Assembly: GCA_030789695.1 (NCBI GenBank)
Contig: CM061136.1
Location: forward strand, 129,804,648 to 129,868,647
Reading direction: 5' to 3'
DNA: 64,000 bases
Origin: Scilla litardierei
Lineage: Eukaryota; Streptophyta; Magnoliopsida; Asparagales; Asparagaceae
The notes beneath the pieces were generated by a model that saw only the letters and a list, made by a program, of their open reading frames with translations, had not been told where the DNA came from and made no database searches. Positions 12,204-22,374 of this stretch are shown here, piece by piece; positions within the stretch are counted from its first letter, which is position 1, and each line of letters opens with the position of its first letter. The translations under genes and the position numbers were made by a program.

Positions 12204-13095
12204 GTCATCCAGCAAGTAATGAATCGACCTATCTTGTCCCGGTCGATTCAATAGAGTCTTCATTGCCTCGGCCACGCTCGGTGACAACATGTCTCTGACT
12301 TGCTCCAAGGACAGACGAAACTCCCTCGCAAGCTCGGGGTTTGGAGAACTCCAGCCCTTAAGCAACGAACACAGGTCAGGAAGAGCGACGAACGCGAAGG
12401 TATCTGTCCACCTAAGGTCAGAAACTGGGAGGTCGAATCTGAGCCTCGTGCCCGGGGCGAGCAACTATGTGATACCACACTCGGCGAGGATCGGTTATTA
12501 TCCTAGAGAAGTACCCGAACAACCCGATGGTCGGACAAACTCCACAAATCTCGCACGGCTCGAGGAAGCCAACTAGGCGAGGGAAGGAGTAATGAGCAAG
12601 TCTACAGAGAGAAAGCTCCGAGAAGCACAGAATCTCGATAATGAAGGGGTGAAGGGGGAACCGGAGTCCTAGGCGGAAAGACTTAAGATACACCCCAACC
12701 TCCTTCTTCCGCGGGAAACACACTCTCTCGTCCGAATCAGGCACCCTAACCCTGAAGGGCTCACAGAGACAACCTCGCCAAAGCTCGGCGGTCAGATCGA
12801 GGGAGAACCTAGGGGCCATATCTAAGATAACTCCTGGGACCTTCAACTTCAGGTCCCTTCGACGAATGGGAAGGTCAGGCTCAACCCAAATCCCTTTCCC
12901 CTTCCTGGGAACTTCCACACTGCGAGGGGGCCGGAGGCGCTCCGCTAGTTCCTCAGGGGTCGGTACCTTGAACACTACCAGAGCAAACATGCCTGACAAA
13001 CCTACAAGAGAATCAGGATCGAAGAGAGGAGATACCTTGAGAAAGAACAGGCAATCTCCGAGAGAAGCAAAGATGGAAGCTAGCAGGCGAAGCAA
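12204..13095 (-). pseudogene. Tat #1 antisense gene, exon A (Transposase_28-like domain)
   Basis: On the minus strand the frame from 13095 contains DSDERVCFPRKKEVGVYL and LGLRFPLHPFIIEIL, hallmarks of the putative gypsy-type transposon domain (Pfam Transposase_28, PF04195). Near 12450 the coding sense moves to another frame (to 12177) with DTFAFVALPDLCSLL, so one frameshift is present. The frame then runs into the copia insertion at its TSD and resumes at 4819. Tat #2 has the homologous exon at 38063-38876. Role unknown; such extra antisense ORFs are described in Tat-lineage elements. The gene is dead here through insertion and frameshift. Confidence 0.75.
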
Positions 13096-13338
13096 GGAAG
13101 AAGATGAAGCTGAAAAATCTCAACATCTCTCTTCGAAATTTCTCTTATATGTTAAGAAACCCAACAGGCTGACATCCGATGCACGCCACGTGTCCAAACC
13201 CAGCCACCTGAAACGGCGGAGATCGCTCCAAAGGCAAAAGGGTTTTGGTGGCACATATCAAATCAAATGTTTCGAAATCCGTGTGCATTTAAGGAGACTA
13301 CTCATCATTCGGTCCCAGTCAGCGCGACTCCTAGGCGC

Positions 13339-13354
13339 AAATGATGGAGGCCAT
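13339..13354 (+). promoter_or_regulatory. Polypurine tract of Tat #1
   Basis: aaatgatggaggccat directly precedes the 3' LTR, the expected place for plus-strand priming. It is less pure than most. Confidence 0.55.
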
Positions 13355-14092
13355 TGTTAGTGCACTGGTACGAACCCAATTTGGGTAACTACATACTCGG
13401 CCCATTTTAGCATCCACGACTCATTATCCCCGCACTCTAAGCAGGCTATGACTGAGTCGGGCGAATGGGTTAGTCGACCGTTGGGCTAACGCCGACACTC
13501 AAGGGAGAGTTAATGTGGCCGAGTAAATGGGCAGTCGTTAGCTCGAATCCCGGAGGAGATCGTGTCTTAATCAATGAGGGGCGGTTACGCCTCATCAAGA
13601 AGGAGCTACCTATAAATAGGCCGACAGACAAAGGTAAAGGGGTTCCATCTTCAAGGTACGAGATCTAAGACATAGAACTCTATCTTCTCACTTTACCATT
13701 CTATATTCGAGCTTGCATCGCTAGTCTAGAGACGAACCTCCGTGGGTCGATCTCAGCTACACCAAGCTCACTCTCTTCCTTAAGTTCCCTACTAACTTAA
13801 GCATCGAAAGGAATTTGGGTCGGAACCCAGATCCGACCCCCTAACGACTCCCTGTGGTGCAGATCGACGATCGCTATCCAACATCGAAGGCTGACGCTCG
13901 ACTCTCCAACCTCGAACGATTGACGCGACGGTCGCTCGTGGGTCGATCGAAGTTCGTATCACCCTCAACTACCCTCATCCGACCCTGATTCCTCTAACTA
14001 AGGGTCCCACTCTAGACGCTGACAAGACTCCAGCTCAGCATTTCGAGTCTCCGTCAGCTTGACAACTGTCCTGGTCAATTTTGGCCTTAACA
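13355..14092 (+). repeat. 3' LTR of Tat #1
   Basis: A 738-bp block starting tgttagtgca and ending cttaaca, placed after the polypurine tract and followed by a five-base candidate TSD. A TATA box (tataaatagg) lies at 13611-13620. The 5' partner is outside the window, so the boundaries rest on the tg and ca ends and on the layout shared with Tat #2. Confidence 0.75.
13611..13620 (+). promoter_or_regulatory. TATA box in Tat #1 LTR
   Basis: tataaatagg about 255 bases into the LTR, the usual place for the RNA polymerase II promoter of a gypsy LTR. Confidence 0.65.
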
Positions 14093-14097
14093 ATACT

Positions 14098-14920
14098 CAT
14101 GAAGGCTTATTATTGTGCACTGGTATATCCGATCTACTAGCTCAAAATACGTTGACGGTCTTCTTACAACAATTGGTCTCACGGTCCCCCGACATACTTC
14201 GGTTCGTGATTGTCATCAGTCAATAATTTTCCATCAAAATAGCATGTGACAAAAATCTGTTCACTTGCCATTATTATAAACATGCACAAACACCTTCATA
14301 ATTATGTACTAATTATAATCATATACATGAAAAATTTTAAGTCGATTTTTTCTTTCTTATATTTTCATTATGTACCTTAAAGCACCCATTAATATAAAAA
14401 ATTTCAACTAAAACTCAAAAAAAAATTCTTCTTGTTAGTGCTTGACAAAACTTACAATGATGTGTAATCAAGCTAGATCCAGTTATTTCTTTGTTTTTCC
14501 GTGCCCTAGAGTGTCTGATCCGGTGATCTTTGAAGGTATTGACTTGATCCAAGCCTTTTCTTCTCGATCGGCCGCGATGTGTTTTTTTAAGATCGAAAAA
14601 GAGCTGCTGTCAGCAGGGCTTTATGTGTGAATTTTGGTTGTGGTTGCCAACTGCGGCCAAAACTCAAGTTACGGGCCTGGGGACATTTTGGTCGCGATTG
14701 GCAATCGCGGCTAAACGTTAAAGAGGCTAGTGAATTGGGTTTTGGCCGTGGTTAGCAACCGCGGCCAAAACCCAACTTATCCTAGTCAGCGTCAAGTCAA
14801 CGCATAGGTTAGACGCTCTCGTTGACAAAAATTGGTATTTATTGCTAAATAGTTTTGAAGTTGATCGATTTTCCTTATTTTCCTTTCTAATTTTTGCAAT
14901 TTTTTTTTGTAAAAATTGTC
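14098..14920. other. Flanking DNA between Tat #1 and copia A
   Basis: AT-rich sequence without a supported gene. Between 14635 and 14775 a motif like ttttggccgcggttgcnaac recurs in both orientations three to four times. That resembles subterminal repeats of a CACTA element, but no CACTA terminus is seen here. Confidence 0.45.
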
Positions 14921-14925
14921 CGTTG
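14921..14925. repeat. Target-site duplication cgttg, left copy
   Basis: cgttg before the 5' LTR of copia A equals 21737-21741 after its 3' LTR. Confidence 0.93.
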
Positions 14926-15071
14926 TGTTGTGAATGGAAATAACCAGAGTCAGTTAGGATTGCGGGTATCTTAGAGATACGCCCATATCTATGTATTCGA
15001 TGTATCTACTCTCCTACCATGCCTATAAATAAAGGGCTGGGGGTTCCTCCCCCAGCAGTTGATTCATAACA
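14926..15071 (+). repeat. 5' LTR of copia A
   Basis: 146 bp, tgttgtgaat to cataaca. It contains a TATA box (tataaataaa, about 15024) followed at once by a hairpin, ctgggggttcctcccccag. The LTR is very short, as in several plant copia lineages. Confidence 0.93.
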
Positions 15072-15087
15072 CGTTATCAGCACGAGA
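15072..15087 (+). promoter_or_regulatory. Probable primer-binding site of copia A
   Basis: cgttatcagcacgaga directly follows the 5' LTR, and its first 14 bases recur at the same position in copia B (minus, 29866-29879). The position and conservation suggest the primer site. It does not match the usual initiator-Met tRNA 3' end, and I cannot name the tRNA. Confidence 0.5.
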
Positions 15088-16896
15088 CTCTAAAAATTTT
15101 CTTTTCCACAAAATTTTCTTTCCGTTCGTTGCGAAGGCGAAGGCGAAGGCGAGACGGGAGATCCACGAGCGCGGTGCAAGGCTTCCTCCATCAAGGGTCG
15201 TCATCCGCGTAGGGCTTCGAGCAACCGTCGCTATATCCGGAGGACGGATATAGAGGTAAAAATACTAAAAACGATATTTTTAATCATACGTATGATTACC
15301 CCTCCCCTAGATCTCGCAAGATCGTCATGGGGATTCATCGTCGCCTTGAAAACGACGGACCATTCATCCCAAAAATACAATTTTTAGGGTCAAACCCTAA
15401 TTTTTAGCCCGCCGGCGGCTTGCCGCCGGCCTCACCCCCTCGCCTCCCCCGCCCGCAGCGGGGGGGGGGGGCCGTCGCGCCGCCCCAGAGGGCGGATCCC
15501 CCGCACTCTCCCCCCCCCCGCCCGCAGCGGGGGGCGCCGTCGCGCCGCCCCAGAGGGCGGATCCCCCGCCCTCTTCCCCCCCGCCGACAGCGGGGGGCGT
15601 CGCTGCTCCACCCGAGAAGGCGGAGCCCCCCCGCCCTCTCCCCCCCGCCGACAGCGGGGGGACGCCGCTGCTCGGCGATCAATAGGGGGCGGCGGCGGCG
15701 GCTAAACCCTAGCCGCCGCCCCCCCCAGCCCAAATTGGGCTTTTCTCCTAAGCCCATTAAAAAAAATAAAAAAAAATAAAAAATTCTTTTGGCCTGCGGC
15801 CCGAAGCCCGCAGGCCGGCCTGCGGGCTACGGCCCGCAGGCCAAATTTTGATTAAAAAAAAGAAAGAAAGGTTGAAATTCTTTTGGCCTGCGGGCTTCGG
15901 CCCGCATGCCAAATTAAGTTTTTTTTATTATTAAAAAAAAACTTTTGGCAGCGGGCCTGAAGCCCGCAGGCCATCAAAAAAAAATTGAGGGGGAGAGGCC
16001 AAGGCTATAAATAAGCCTTTAAAGGCGGATTTCTGGGCTAATAATCAATCAAAACAGGGCGTTTAAGGGTTGAAAATTCGTGAAAAATCACGATTAATTG
16101 CGGGACAAATATCGGGCAGGCACGGCCTTTTTGGGGACTTTTGGGGGGGCTTTTGGGATGATGAGGGAACCTTCTCCTCAGACAACGAAAATGTTAATTT
16201 GTGGGCTCTTAATCAATTCAATTGATTAAACCCATTTACCTTACAACCTATGCATCGTAATTTCTTTTACATGCTTTAAATCACTAGGCTTATTCTGTGG
16301 ATATTATATGCGTGGTTGTGCATTGTATTTAAAACCTAATAATTAGGAAGATCCTGCGACCGCTCTGCCGTTAGTTACCTAAACTAACGGTGTATGACGT
16401 TGCCCAGTGGTCCAATAATTATTAAGTGTTTAAATTATTTATCCATCCCTGCGAATATTAAATGCCTGTGATGCCTGTGATGAAAATGTCTGATGAAAAT
16501 GTTATGAGCACAATATTTCTGCATGAATTGCTAAATGTGGTTTTTGGATCGGCCGTTTAGTCCCACAGTTTATTTCTCGCACTTCTCTTTTATTTTTGAG
16601 AGAAATTGTAGTGAGGAATTTATGTAAATGTCAAAGAAAGAAGACCAACTTCCATGGAGACGGAGGCCACGCTTGAAGATGAAGATATCATATGGGACCC
16701 ACGGGGTTTCCAAAGTTGTATTTTCATTTTCTTTAAACTGCAAATTTGTATAATTTGGACTGTGGACTTTTTTGGACTCTTTCTTGTGGGACTGGCCGAT
16801 CCACACATTTAGTTTTTCGTTAAATATTGCCTCCGCATGAAAATGTTTTCTCTGAGTTAATTATTAATTCATGCATGTTTGTGCTCTGCTAGATAA
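15088..16896 (+). other. Long GC-structured leader of copia A
   Basis: About 1.8 kb without a supported gene. From about 15433 to 15670, four units of roughly 70 bp rich in C and G repeat in tandem, built around cccgcagcgggg and cgccccagagggcgg. Three GC palindromes follow (15791-15842, 15885-15910, 15947-15972), variants of ggcctgcgggcttcggcc. The rest is AT-rich. Open frames in the GC block are composition artefacts. Confidence 0.75.
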
Positions 16897-17830
16897 ATGG
16901 CTAATATTGCAAGCGTTAATTTCGAAGTACTGGAAGCATCAGGTAGAAACTATCTAAGCTGGCAGCTAGATGTAAAGTTTCACCTGCGGGCAAAGTCCCT
17001 CATCGCTGCTGTGACTGAAAAAGAAAATGTTAGCGATATAGAGAAGGCGCAAGCCATCATCTATATTCGCCGCCATGTGGACAAGACCCTAAAGGCTGAA
17101 TACCTTATGTTCGAAGATCCACTTGAGCTATGGACTGCCCTTGAGGACATGTATAAACATCAGAAAGATGTTATACTCCCAAGGGCACGACACGAGTGGG
17201 AGAACCCGAGACTGCAGGACTTAAAGTTCGTTGCTGAGTACAACTCAGCACTTTTTAGCATCACCGCACGCCTGAAGTTGTGTGGTGAAAAAGTCTCAGA
17301 AAATCGCATGCTGGAAAAGACGTATACGTCCTTCCATGAAAAAGATGCGATACTCATGCAGCAATACCGTGAACGCAAGTTCACCAAGTATTCCGAGCTG
17401 CCGTCATGTTTACTCATGGCCGAGTAAAACAGAGAGCTTCTTCTCTCCACTCACAATATACGCTCCCCGGCACTGCCCCCCACCAGAAGCTCACTATTCC
17501 TCTTCCTTCAAAAAGAAGAGAAATAATACAAGAAAAGAAAGACCACAGAAGGGGGGTCAACAGAAAAATGCCAAGGGCCATGCACAGCAGCAGCGAAAAA
17601 ATGAAAGTAAGCGGAAGTTCACGGGGCACAGAAATAACAAAAATAAAAATGATATACCCCCACCCAAGAGGGAATGGGAAGACCAGTGCCAAAATTGTGG
17701 CATGAAAGGCCACTGGTCCAGAGTGTGCCGAACTCCGCATCATCTCCAGGATTTGTAAAAAGAGAACAAGAAAAACAAAGCTGAAACAAACCTGATGACA
17801 TCTGATGCTCCAGTTAAGTTTTTCAGCTGA
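16897..17830 (+). pseudogene. gag of copia A, frameshifted
   Basis: ATG at 16897 opens a 176-codon frame (to 17427) with the copia gag pattern: NYLSWQLDVKFHL near the start, ELWTALEDMYKHQ and YTSFHEKDAILMQQY. It breaks near 17425. The C-terminal part continues in another frame with a basic stretch and one CCHC knuckle, CQNCGMKGHWSRVC (about 17692-17733), then stops at about 17758 and 17830. The product would be the particle protein. The relative in copia B has the same order. A single frameshift separates capsid from nucleocapsid here. Confidence 0.85.
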
Positions 17831-18049
17831 CGACTTCGAAAATAATGACATGCTTGACTAGCCTTTACTTTTATCTTAGCAAATTGTTTAGAACATCTCA
17901 CGTTATGAGAGCTTTTGTATTACGCAATCTGTTTTGATTGAAAAATTTTAGTAGACAATATATGCATATGTCTATCTGAATATGCATGTGCCTTTATGTT
18001 TCATCTTTTGAAACTGCTCTCATAAATAATTAGTAGACAATAAACACGT

Positions 18050-21000
18050 ACGATCTCTTTCAATACAAAGCCCAATATCAGGGCTATATTGAAGATCCCG
18101 GGAATGCAACACAGTTGCCCCCAAACGACACAAAAATGGATGCACTAATCCCTCCGAATTCCAAAAAGAAACTTTTTAAGTTTCAAGGACATCCGTTTCA
18201 ACGGATCCCACTTGGAAACAGCAAATGTAAATGAAAAATTACCGTATGCAACGTCTCAAGAAAAAGGAGTAAAATCCACACTTGAACGTTTTGAGAGCCT
18301 TATAGGCCTCTACCATACGAAGATTCGGAGAAAGGAAGCAGAATTAAACGGAGCACCTGAAGTGCCCTACATCAGCCGAGTTTTTACTCTGGCATGATGG
18401 ACTTGGCCACCCTGGATTTGTGATGATGCACAGCATCTTATCCTATGGGTATGACTTGAAGAACCAGAAGATTCTTCAGAAGGGAAAATTCCCTCGCATC
18501 CCTTACTATAAGGGAAGATTAATTACAAGGCCATCTCCACGAAAAGTTGAAAAAGGATCTCCACGCTTCCTTAAAAAGAATACAAGGAGATATATGTGGA
18601 TAAAATCCACCACCCCTAGTGGGCTATTTCAGTACTTCATTGTACTGATAAATGCATCCTCAGAATATTCGTACGTGTGTCTACTACAAACCCGCAACTT
18701 AGCTTTTCCAAAGCTATTGGCACAAAAATAAAAATGTTGCGGGCACATTTCCCAGACAATAAAATATTGTAAATAAGTCTGGTTAATGTTGGGAAATATA
18801 CCTCCCAGTCTTTTCAAGAGTACTGCAAATCAACGGGAATTGAAAATGAACATACAAGTGCTGCATGTTCATACCCAAAATGGGTCGGCAGAGTCACTGA
18901 AAAGTAGACTCCAATGGACTGAACGTCCATTAAATCACGATTGCCTATGGATGCATGGGGACATGCAAACTCTGCATGCTGCATCGTAAATGAAAATAAG
19001 ACCCTCTGGAGGTCAGAGTCTCCAATGCAACTTGCATATGGAATGCCACCGAACACTTCTCATCTGAGAATCTTCGGTCACGCAGTCTTAAATCCCCATT
19101 GCATCACCAAAGAGGACCAAAACGGTACTCAACGTCGCCTAGGTATCCATCCAGGGTTTGACTCACCCTCACTTATAAGATACCTGGAACCCCAAACGGG
19201 GGACGCATTTAAGGCACATCTTGAAGACTGTGAGACGAGTTTCCCAAAAATAGGCCCAGATACTAGAAAATCTGGCGCGAAGAAAATTATAACGTGGGAT
19301 ACAAAAAGTTTGACCCACTATGATCCGGTAACAATACAATGTGTAGATGAGATCCCGCAGATCCTCCACATACAAGAACACTGTTTACCAATTACCGGAA
19401 TCATTTATTGACAACCAGAAGATTGTCAGATCACACATCCCTGCTGCAAAAACTCCAGCTAGGATTGACATCCCCGAGAATGGATGCAATCCACCAGCAG
19501 CAGAAGTGGCTGATCCTCAACAGAAAAGAGGCAGACCACCAGGCTCCTAGGACAAGAAACTCCTGGAGACCTTAAGACAATACTACCACAGGACAATGAG
19601 CTCCTGTCCACACCATCACCCTTCCCGGAATCCACTGCAGAGGAATTGCCGGGAAAAAGTGAAATTAAGTAAATGTTGTACGTACTGGGGAGGTGTTGGA
19701 CAGATAGAACATAAATTGTCGACAATGTATTCACGTATCATATTGCCATATACATCGCAATGGCGATGATGTTTGTAAATTATCGTTCCACACTCCGTTG
19801 CTAGAAGGCAAACGTAGAGATTGGCCAAAATGTGGAACGTGGCAATAGAAGATGAGCTGGACTCACTTATGAAACGTGGAATGTTCGGACCTGAAGTCCA
19901 GACACCAAAAGGTGTCAAACCTGTGGATAAAACAAAGTATTGCAAACATAAGAAAAATAAATACAAAATCGTATGCTATACGGTACAACCTATAGCCCAA
20001 GGAAAATTTCGCTGAAACTAGGGATCGAACAAATTCAAATGAGCATGTCTCATAAATGATGCATCAGTCTCCCTAAGTTATCAAAAGCGAATACCTTACG
20101 ATTTGGCGAAGGAAAATTTTGGATATGCTGTTATTGGATGTTGTGACGGCATAGCTTCGTGGATATCTTGTAAAGATAATTTCCACATCTCCTTAAAATG
20201 CTTGAATAGACTTCGGGACGTCTATTCAAGAAAAACAATAAGTATAAATAAATGTACAACCAAGAGAATCACTTGACAAGTCAATGATTCCTACTGAAGG
20301 TTGTCGTTGCATCTGTGCAAAGAACAGGATTAGAGATCTTAGTTGTAGACAACTAACATCTCATCGGATCTCCTGAAGAGAAAACCGAAATAAATGTACA
20401 AGCCTGACTTTTAAACATGAAATAAAAAGACCTAGGCAAATATAAAGTCATGGCTCATAGAATCCTGTTACAAACGCCCAGAAGTGCGTTGGAGAAATTA
20501 AAAGGACCATTTTCATCCAAAGTACACATGCGGTGGTACACTCAATGGATGTACAAAAAATAACCCTTCCGATCGCTGGAAGAGGGGGAGGATATAACTG
20601 GTCCTAAAGTCCCTTATCTAAGTGCAATCATGCACTCCTGGCTAAACTGCACGCGTCCCGATATAGCAGTTGCAGTTAACTCATTAGCCAAAGATAGTTG
20701 GCACCTCACTAGGGCCATTAGACCGGAGTCAAGCCTTCTGCGCTTCCTCCAAGGGTCGAAAGATTTGGACTTACAAATTATAGTAGCATCCTCCAATGTT
20801 TGTGCAAATGCAGGTTACAGGTCCGGTCCCTGTACTGATAAATCACAGAATGGGTACCAACAGTGGGATGACCATCTACTGCAAATATGCAAAGCAACTT
20901 ATGAAGGCAACATCATCCTATAATTCCGAGATCCTCACCATTCCAGAATCACACCAATGGTGTATTTAAGGGCGCCTTGTGGTACATCACATCCCAGTGA

Positions 21001-21120
21001 CGACTGGGATAGAGGCCGGTTCTGTGGAGCTGACCATATAGTCTGAAGACCACATTAGAGGCGACGAAACTTAGCACACCTCTCCAGAGTTTCTGGATTC
21101 AGCAGCTGCTTGATGGTGAC
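18050..21120 (+). pseudogene. pol remnant of copia A
   Basis: Matches to the copia B pol occur in the right order over about 3 kb. The protease tail is near 18065-18215. Pre-integrase HDGLGHPGFVMMH (about 18390) and integrase VHTQNGSAESL (about 18865) follow. The C-terminal integrase has HLRIFGHAV and RRLGIHPGFDSPSLIRYL (18941-19240). Reverse transcriptase fragments lie at 19821-20500, and RNase H fragments at about 20600-20920 (GYRSGPCTDKSQ). Stops and frameshifts occur every 100-500 bases and the catalytic blocks are not all present, so no part can be functional. Confidence 0.88.
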
Positions 21121-21210
21121 AAAATTTGTAATCTGTGTACATTTTCGGAATATTGTAAATAGGAGTGATGAGATAAGCCTAAGAGATCTGAAAGCCTAAG
21201 AGCTTTTACA

Positions 21211-21575
21211 GATCAGGGGGAGTTGACAGAATTTGTACTCTTTTCCCTTAGCTATGGTTTTTCCCACTGGGTTTTCCATAGCCAAAGGTTTTAACGAGGC
21301 AAATCACATCAACTCTGGATCCTGAAGTATCCACCCCTTAGTGACGCTCAGAATCCAGAAGTATTCATAAACAGAGTCACTTGTACAAATCAGGGGGAGT
21401 TAAAGAGCGTTTGCACTCTTTTTCCTTAACTATGGTTTTTCCCACTGAGTTTTCCATAGCTAAAGGTTTTAACGAGGCAAACCTCACCAACTCAGGATCC
21501 TGAAGTATCCACCCCATGTGAGACTTTTATTACGCTCAGAATCCCGAAGTACTCTTGAGCAGAGTCCACACCTAT
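21211..21575 (+). repeat. Duplicated 3' non-coding unit of copia A with spare polypurine tracts
   Basis: Two units of about 178 bp, each starting near a tcagggggagtt tract (21211 and about 21387) and containing ggtttttcccactg and ggatcctgaagtatccac. One unit is seen in copia B on the minus strand, with a partial second. The tract used for priming should be the last one, at 21580-21592. Confidence 0.8.
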
Positions 21576-21579
21576 GGCT

Positions 21580-21592
21580 GGATAAGGGGGAG
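21580..21592 (+). promoter_or_regulatory. Polypurine tract of copia A
   Basis: ggataagggggag abuts the 3' LTR start tgttgtgaat. Copia B has ggataaggggaag at the same place. Confidence 0.85.
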
Positions 21593-21736
21593 TGTTGTGA
21601 ATGGAAATAACCAGAGTCGGTTAGGATTGCGGGTATCTTAGAGATACGCCCATTTCTATGTATTCGATGTATCTACTCTCCTACCATGCCTATAAATAAA
21701 GGGCTGGGGTTCCTCCCCAGCAGTTGATTCATAACA
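21593..21736 (+). repeat. 3' LTR of copia A
   Basis: 144 bp, near-identical to 14926-15071. The hairpin after the TATA box is one base pair shorter (ctggggttcctccccag). Confidence 0.93.
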
Positions 21737-21741
21737 CGTTG
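21737..21741. repeat. Target-site duplication cgttg, right copy
   Basis: Exact partner of 14921-14925. Confidence 0.93.
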
Positions 21742-21959
21742 GATTTTGATGTCAACATATTAATTAATTACCAGCACCAATCCACAGGATTAAGAAAGGA
21801 ATAAGAAAACCAGCGGAACGACCGTCACGTGCATCGCCCCTCCCCTATCCTCCTCCATAATAAACGCCCAGCAGCACGGCCGAACGCAAACCCTCTCTCA
21901 GCATCCCCGTCCCCCTCCATTTTTGTTTTGTTTTGTTTTCCCTCTCCTCTCATTTCTTC
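21742..21959 (+). promoter_or_regulatory. Proximal promoter and 5' UTR of the host gene
   Basis: C-rich sequence with a cacgtg-type G-box core (gtcacgtgc, about 21825) and ending in a pyrimidine-rich 5' UTR just before the start codon. The 3' LTR of copia A ends 223 bases upstream of the ATG, so the original upstream promoter is displaced by 6.8 kb. Confidence 0.5.
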
Positions 21960-22374
21960 ATGGCTCGCGCCCTCGCTCAAGCCCTAACCCTAAACCGATC
22001 CCTCCCCCGTTCTCTCCTTAGCCCGTCCCGCCACAAATCCAGCCGCGCCGACAAGACGGCCGCCTTCATCGAGATCGATCTCGGATCCGGGTCAGTATCC
22101 GAATCCGGAACGGGGATCGAGGTCCACCTCGGCGCCTTGAATCGGGTCGAGGACGCGATCTACAAGATCTATGCACAGAAAGCCGCGCCCGATTGGCTCT
22201 CGTTCGTACCGGGATCGTCCTACTGGGTCCCGCCGAAGAACAAGAAGATGGCCGTCGCGGCGGCGGACTTCGTGAGGATGATAAGGTCGACGCTACCGGA
22301 GCCGTTGATGGAAGACGAGCTCATGTCGTTTAAGACCGTCAGGGGATGGCCGTCCTCTGCTTACTATCTTGAAG
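21960..22374 (+). CDS. Conserved plant protein of unknown function, exon 1
   Basis: ATG at 21960 opens 138 codons plus one base, ending at a good donor (gaag|gtaact). I chose this ATG over the in-frame one at 21933 because the protein then starts MARALAQALTLNRSLPRSLL, a Ser/Arg-rich, acid-poor N-terminus that looks like a mitochondrial or plastid transit peptide. The body has FIEIDLGSGS, APDWLSFVPGSSYWVPP and TVRGWPSSAYYLE. I recall a small plant family with the SFVPGSSYWVPP and RGWPSSA motifs but cannot name it. Codon use is GC-rich, unlike the surrounding transposons. The reading frame past 22374 is intron. The proposed second exon is at 44718-44806. Confidence 0.75.

Larger units (their letters stand above)
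1..14092 (+). mobile_element. Ty3/gypsy Tat-lineage retrotransposon #1, left end outside window
   Basis: Order on the plus strand: reverse transcriptase, RNase H, a second RNase H, integrase (1-2880), spacer, antisense gene (minus, 3302-13095), purine-rich tract, 3' LTR (13355-14092). Reverse transcriptase followed by an extra RNase H and then integrase, plus an antisense ORF downstream of pol, is the Tat-lineage layout. A 7.4-kb copia element sits inside the antisense gene, so the element is about 6.7 kb in this window without it. The 5' LTR, gag and protease lie left of base 1. Pol has nonsense changes and frameshifts, so this copy is inactive. Bases 14093-14097 (atact) should be the right TSD; its left partner is not visible. 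Confidence 0.9.
14926..21736 (+). mobile_element. Ty1/copia element copia A, coding region decayed
   Basis: Short LTRs (14926-15071 and 21593-21736) with an exact 5-bp TSD enclose a 1.8-kb leader, gag, a heavily mutated pol in copia order (protease, integrase, reverse transcriptase, RNase H) and a polypurine tract. It is related to copia B (23219-29999): same leader start cgttatcagcacga, same gag type, same 3' non-coding motifs. The LTRs differ by two substitutions and two compensating one-base deletions, while pol has many stops and frameshifts. It probably moved recently as an already defective copy. It ends about 220 bases before the start codon of a host gene. Confidence 0.93.

Noticed and set aside
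15404..15779. Pro/Arg- and Gly-rich frames on both strands of the copia A leader
   Set aside because: Tandem GC repeat; frames on both strands with no start context or homology.
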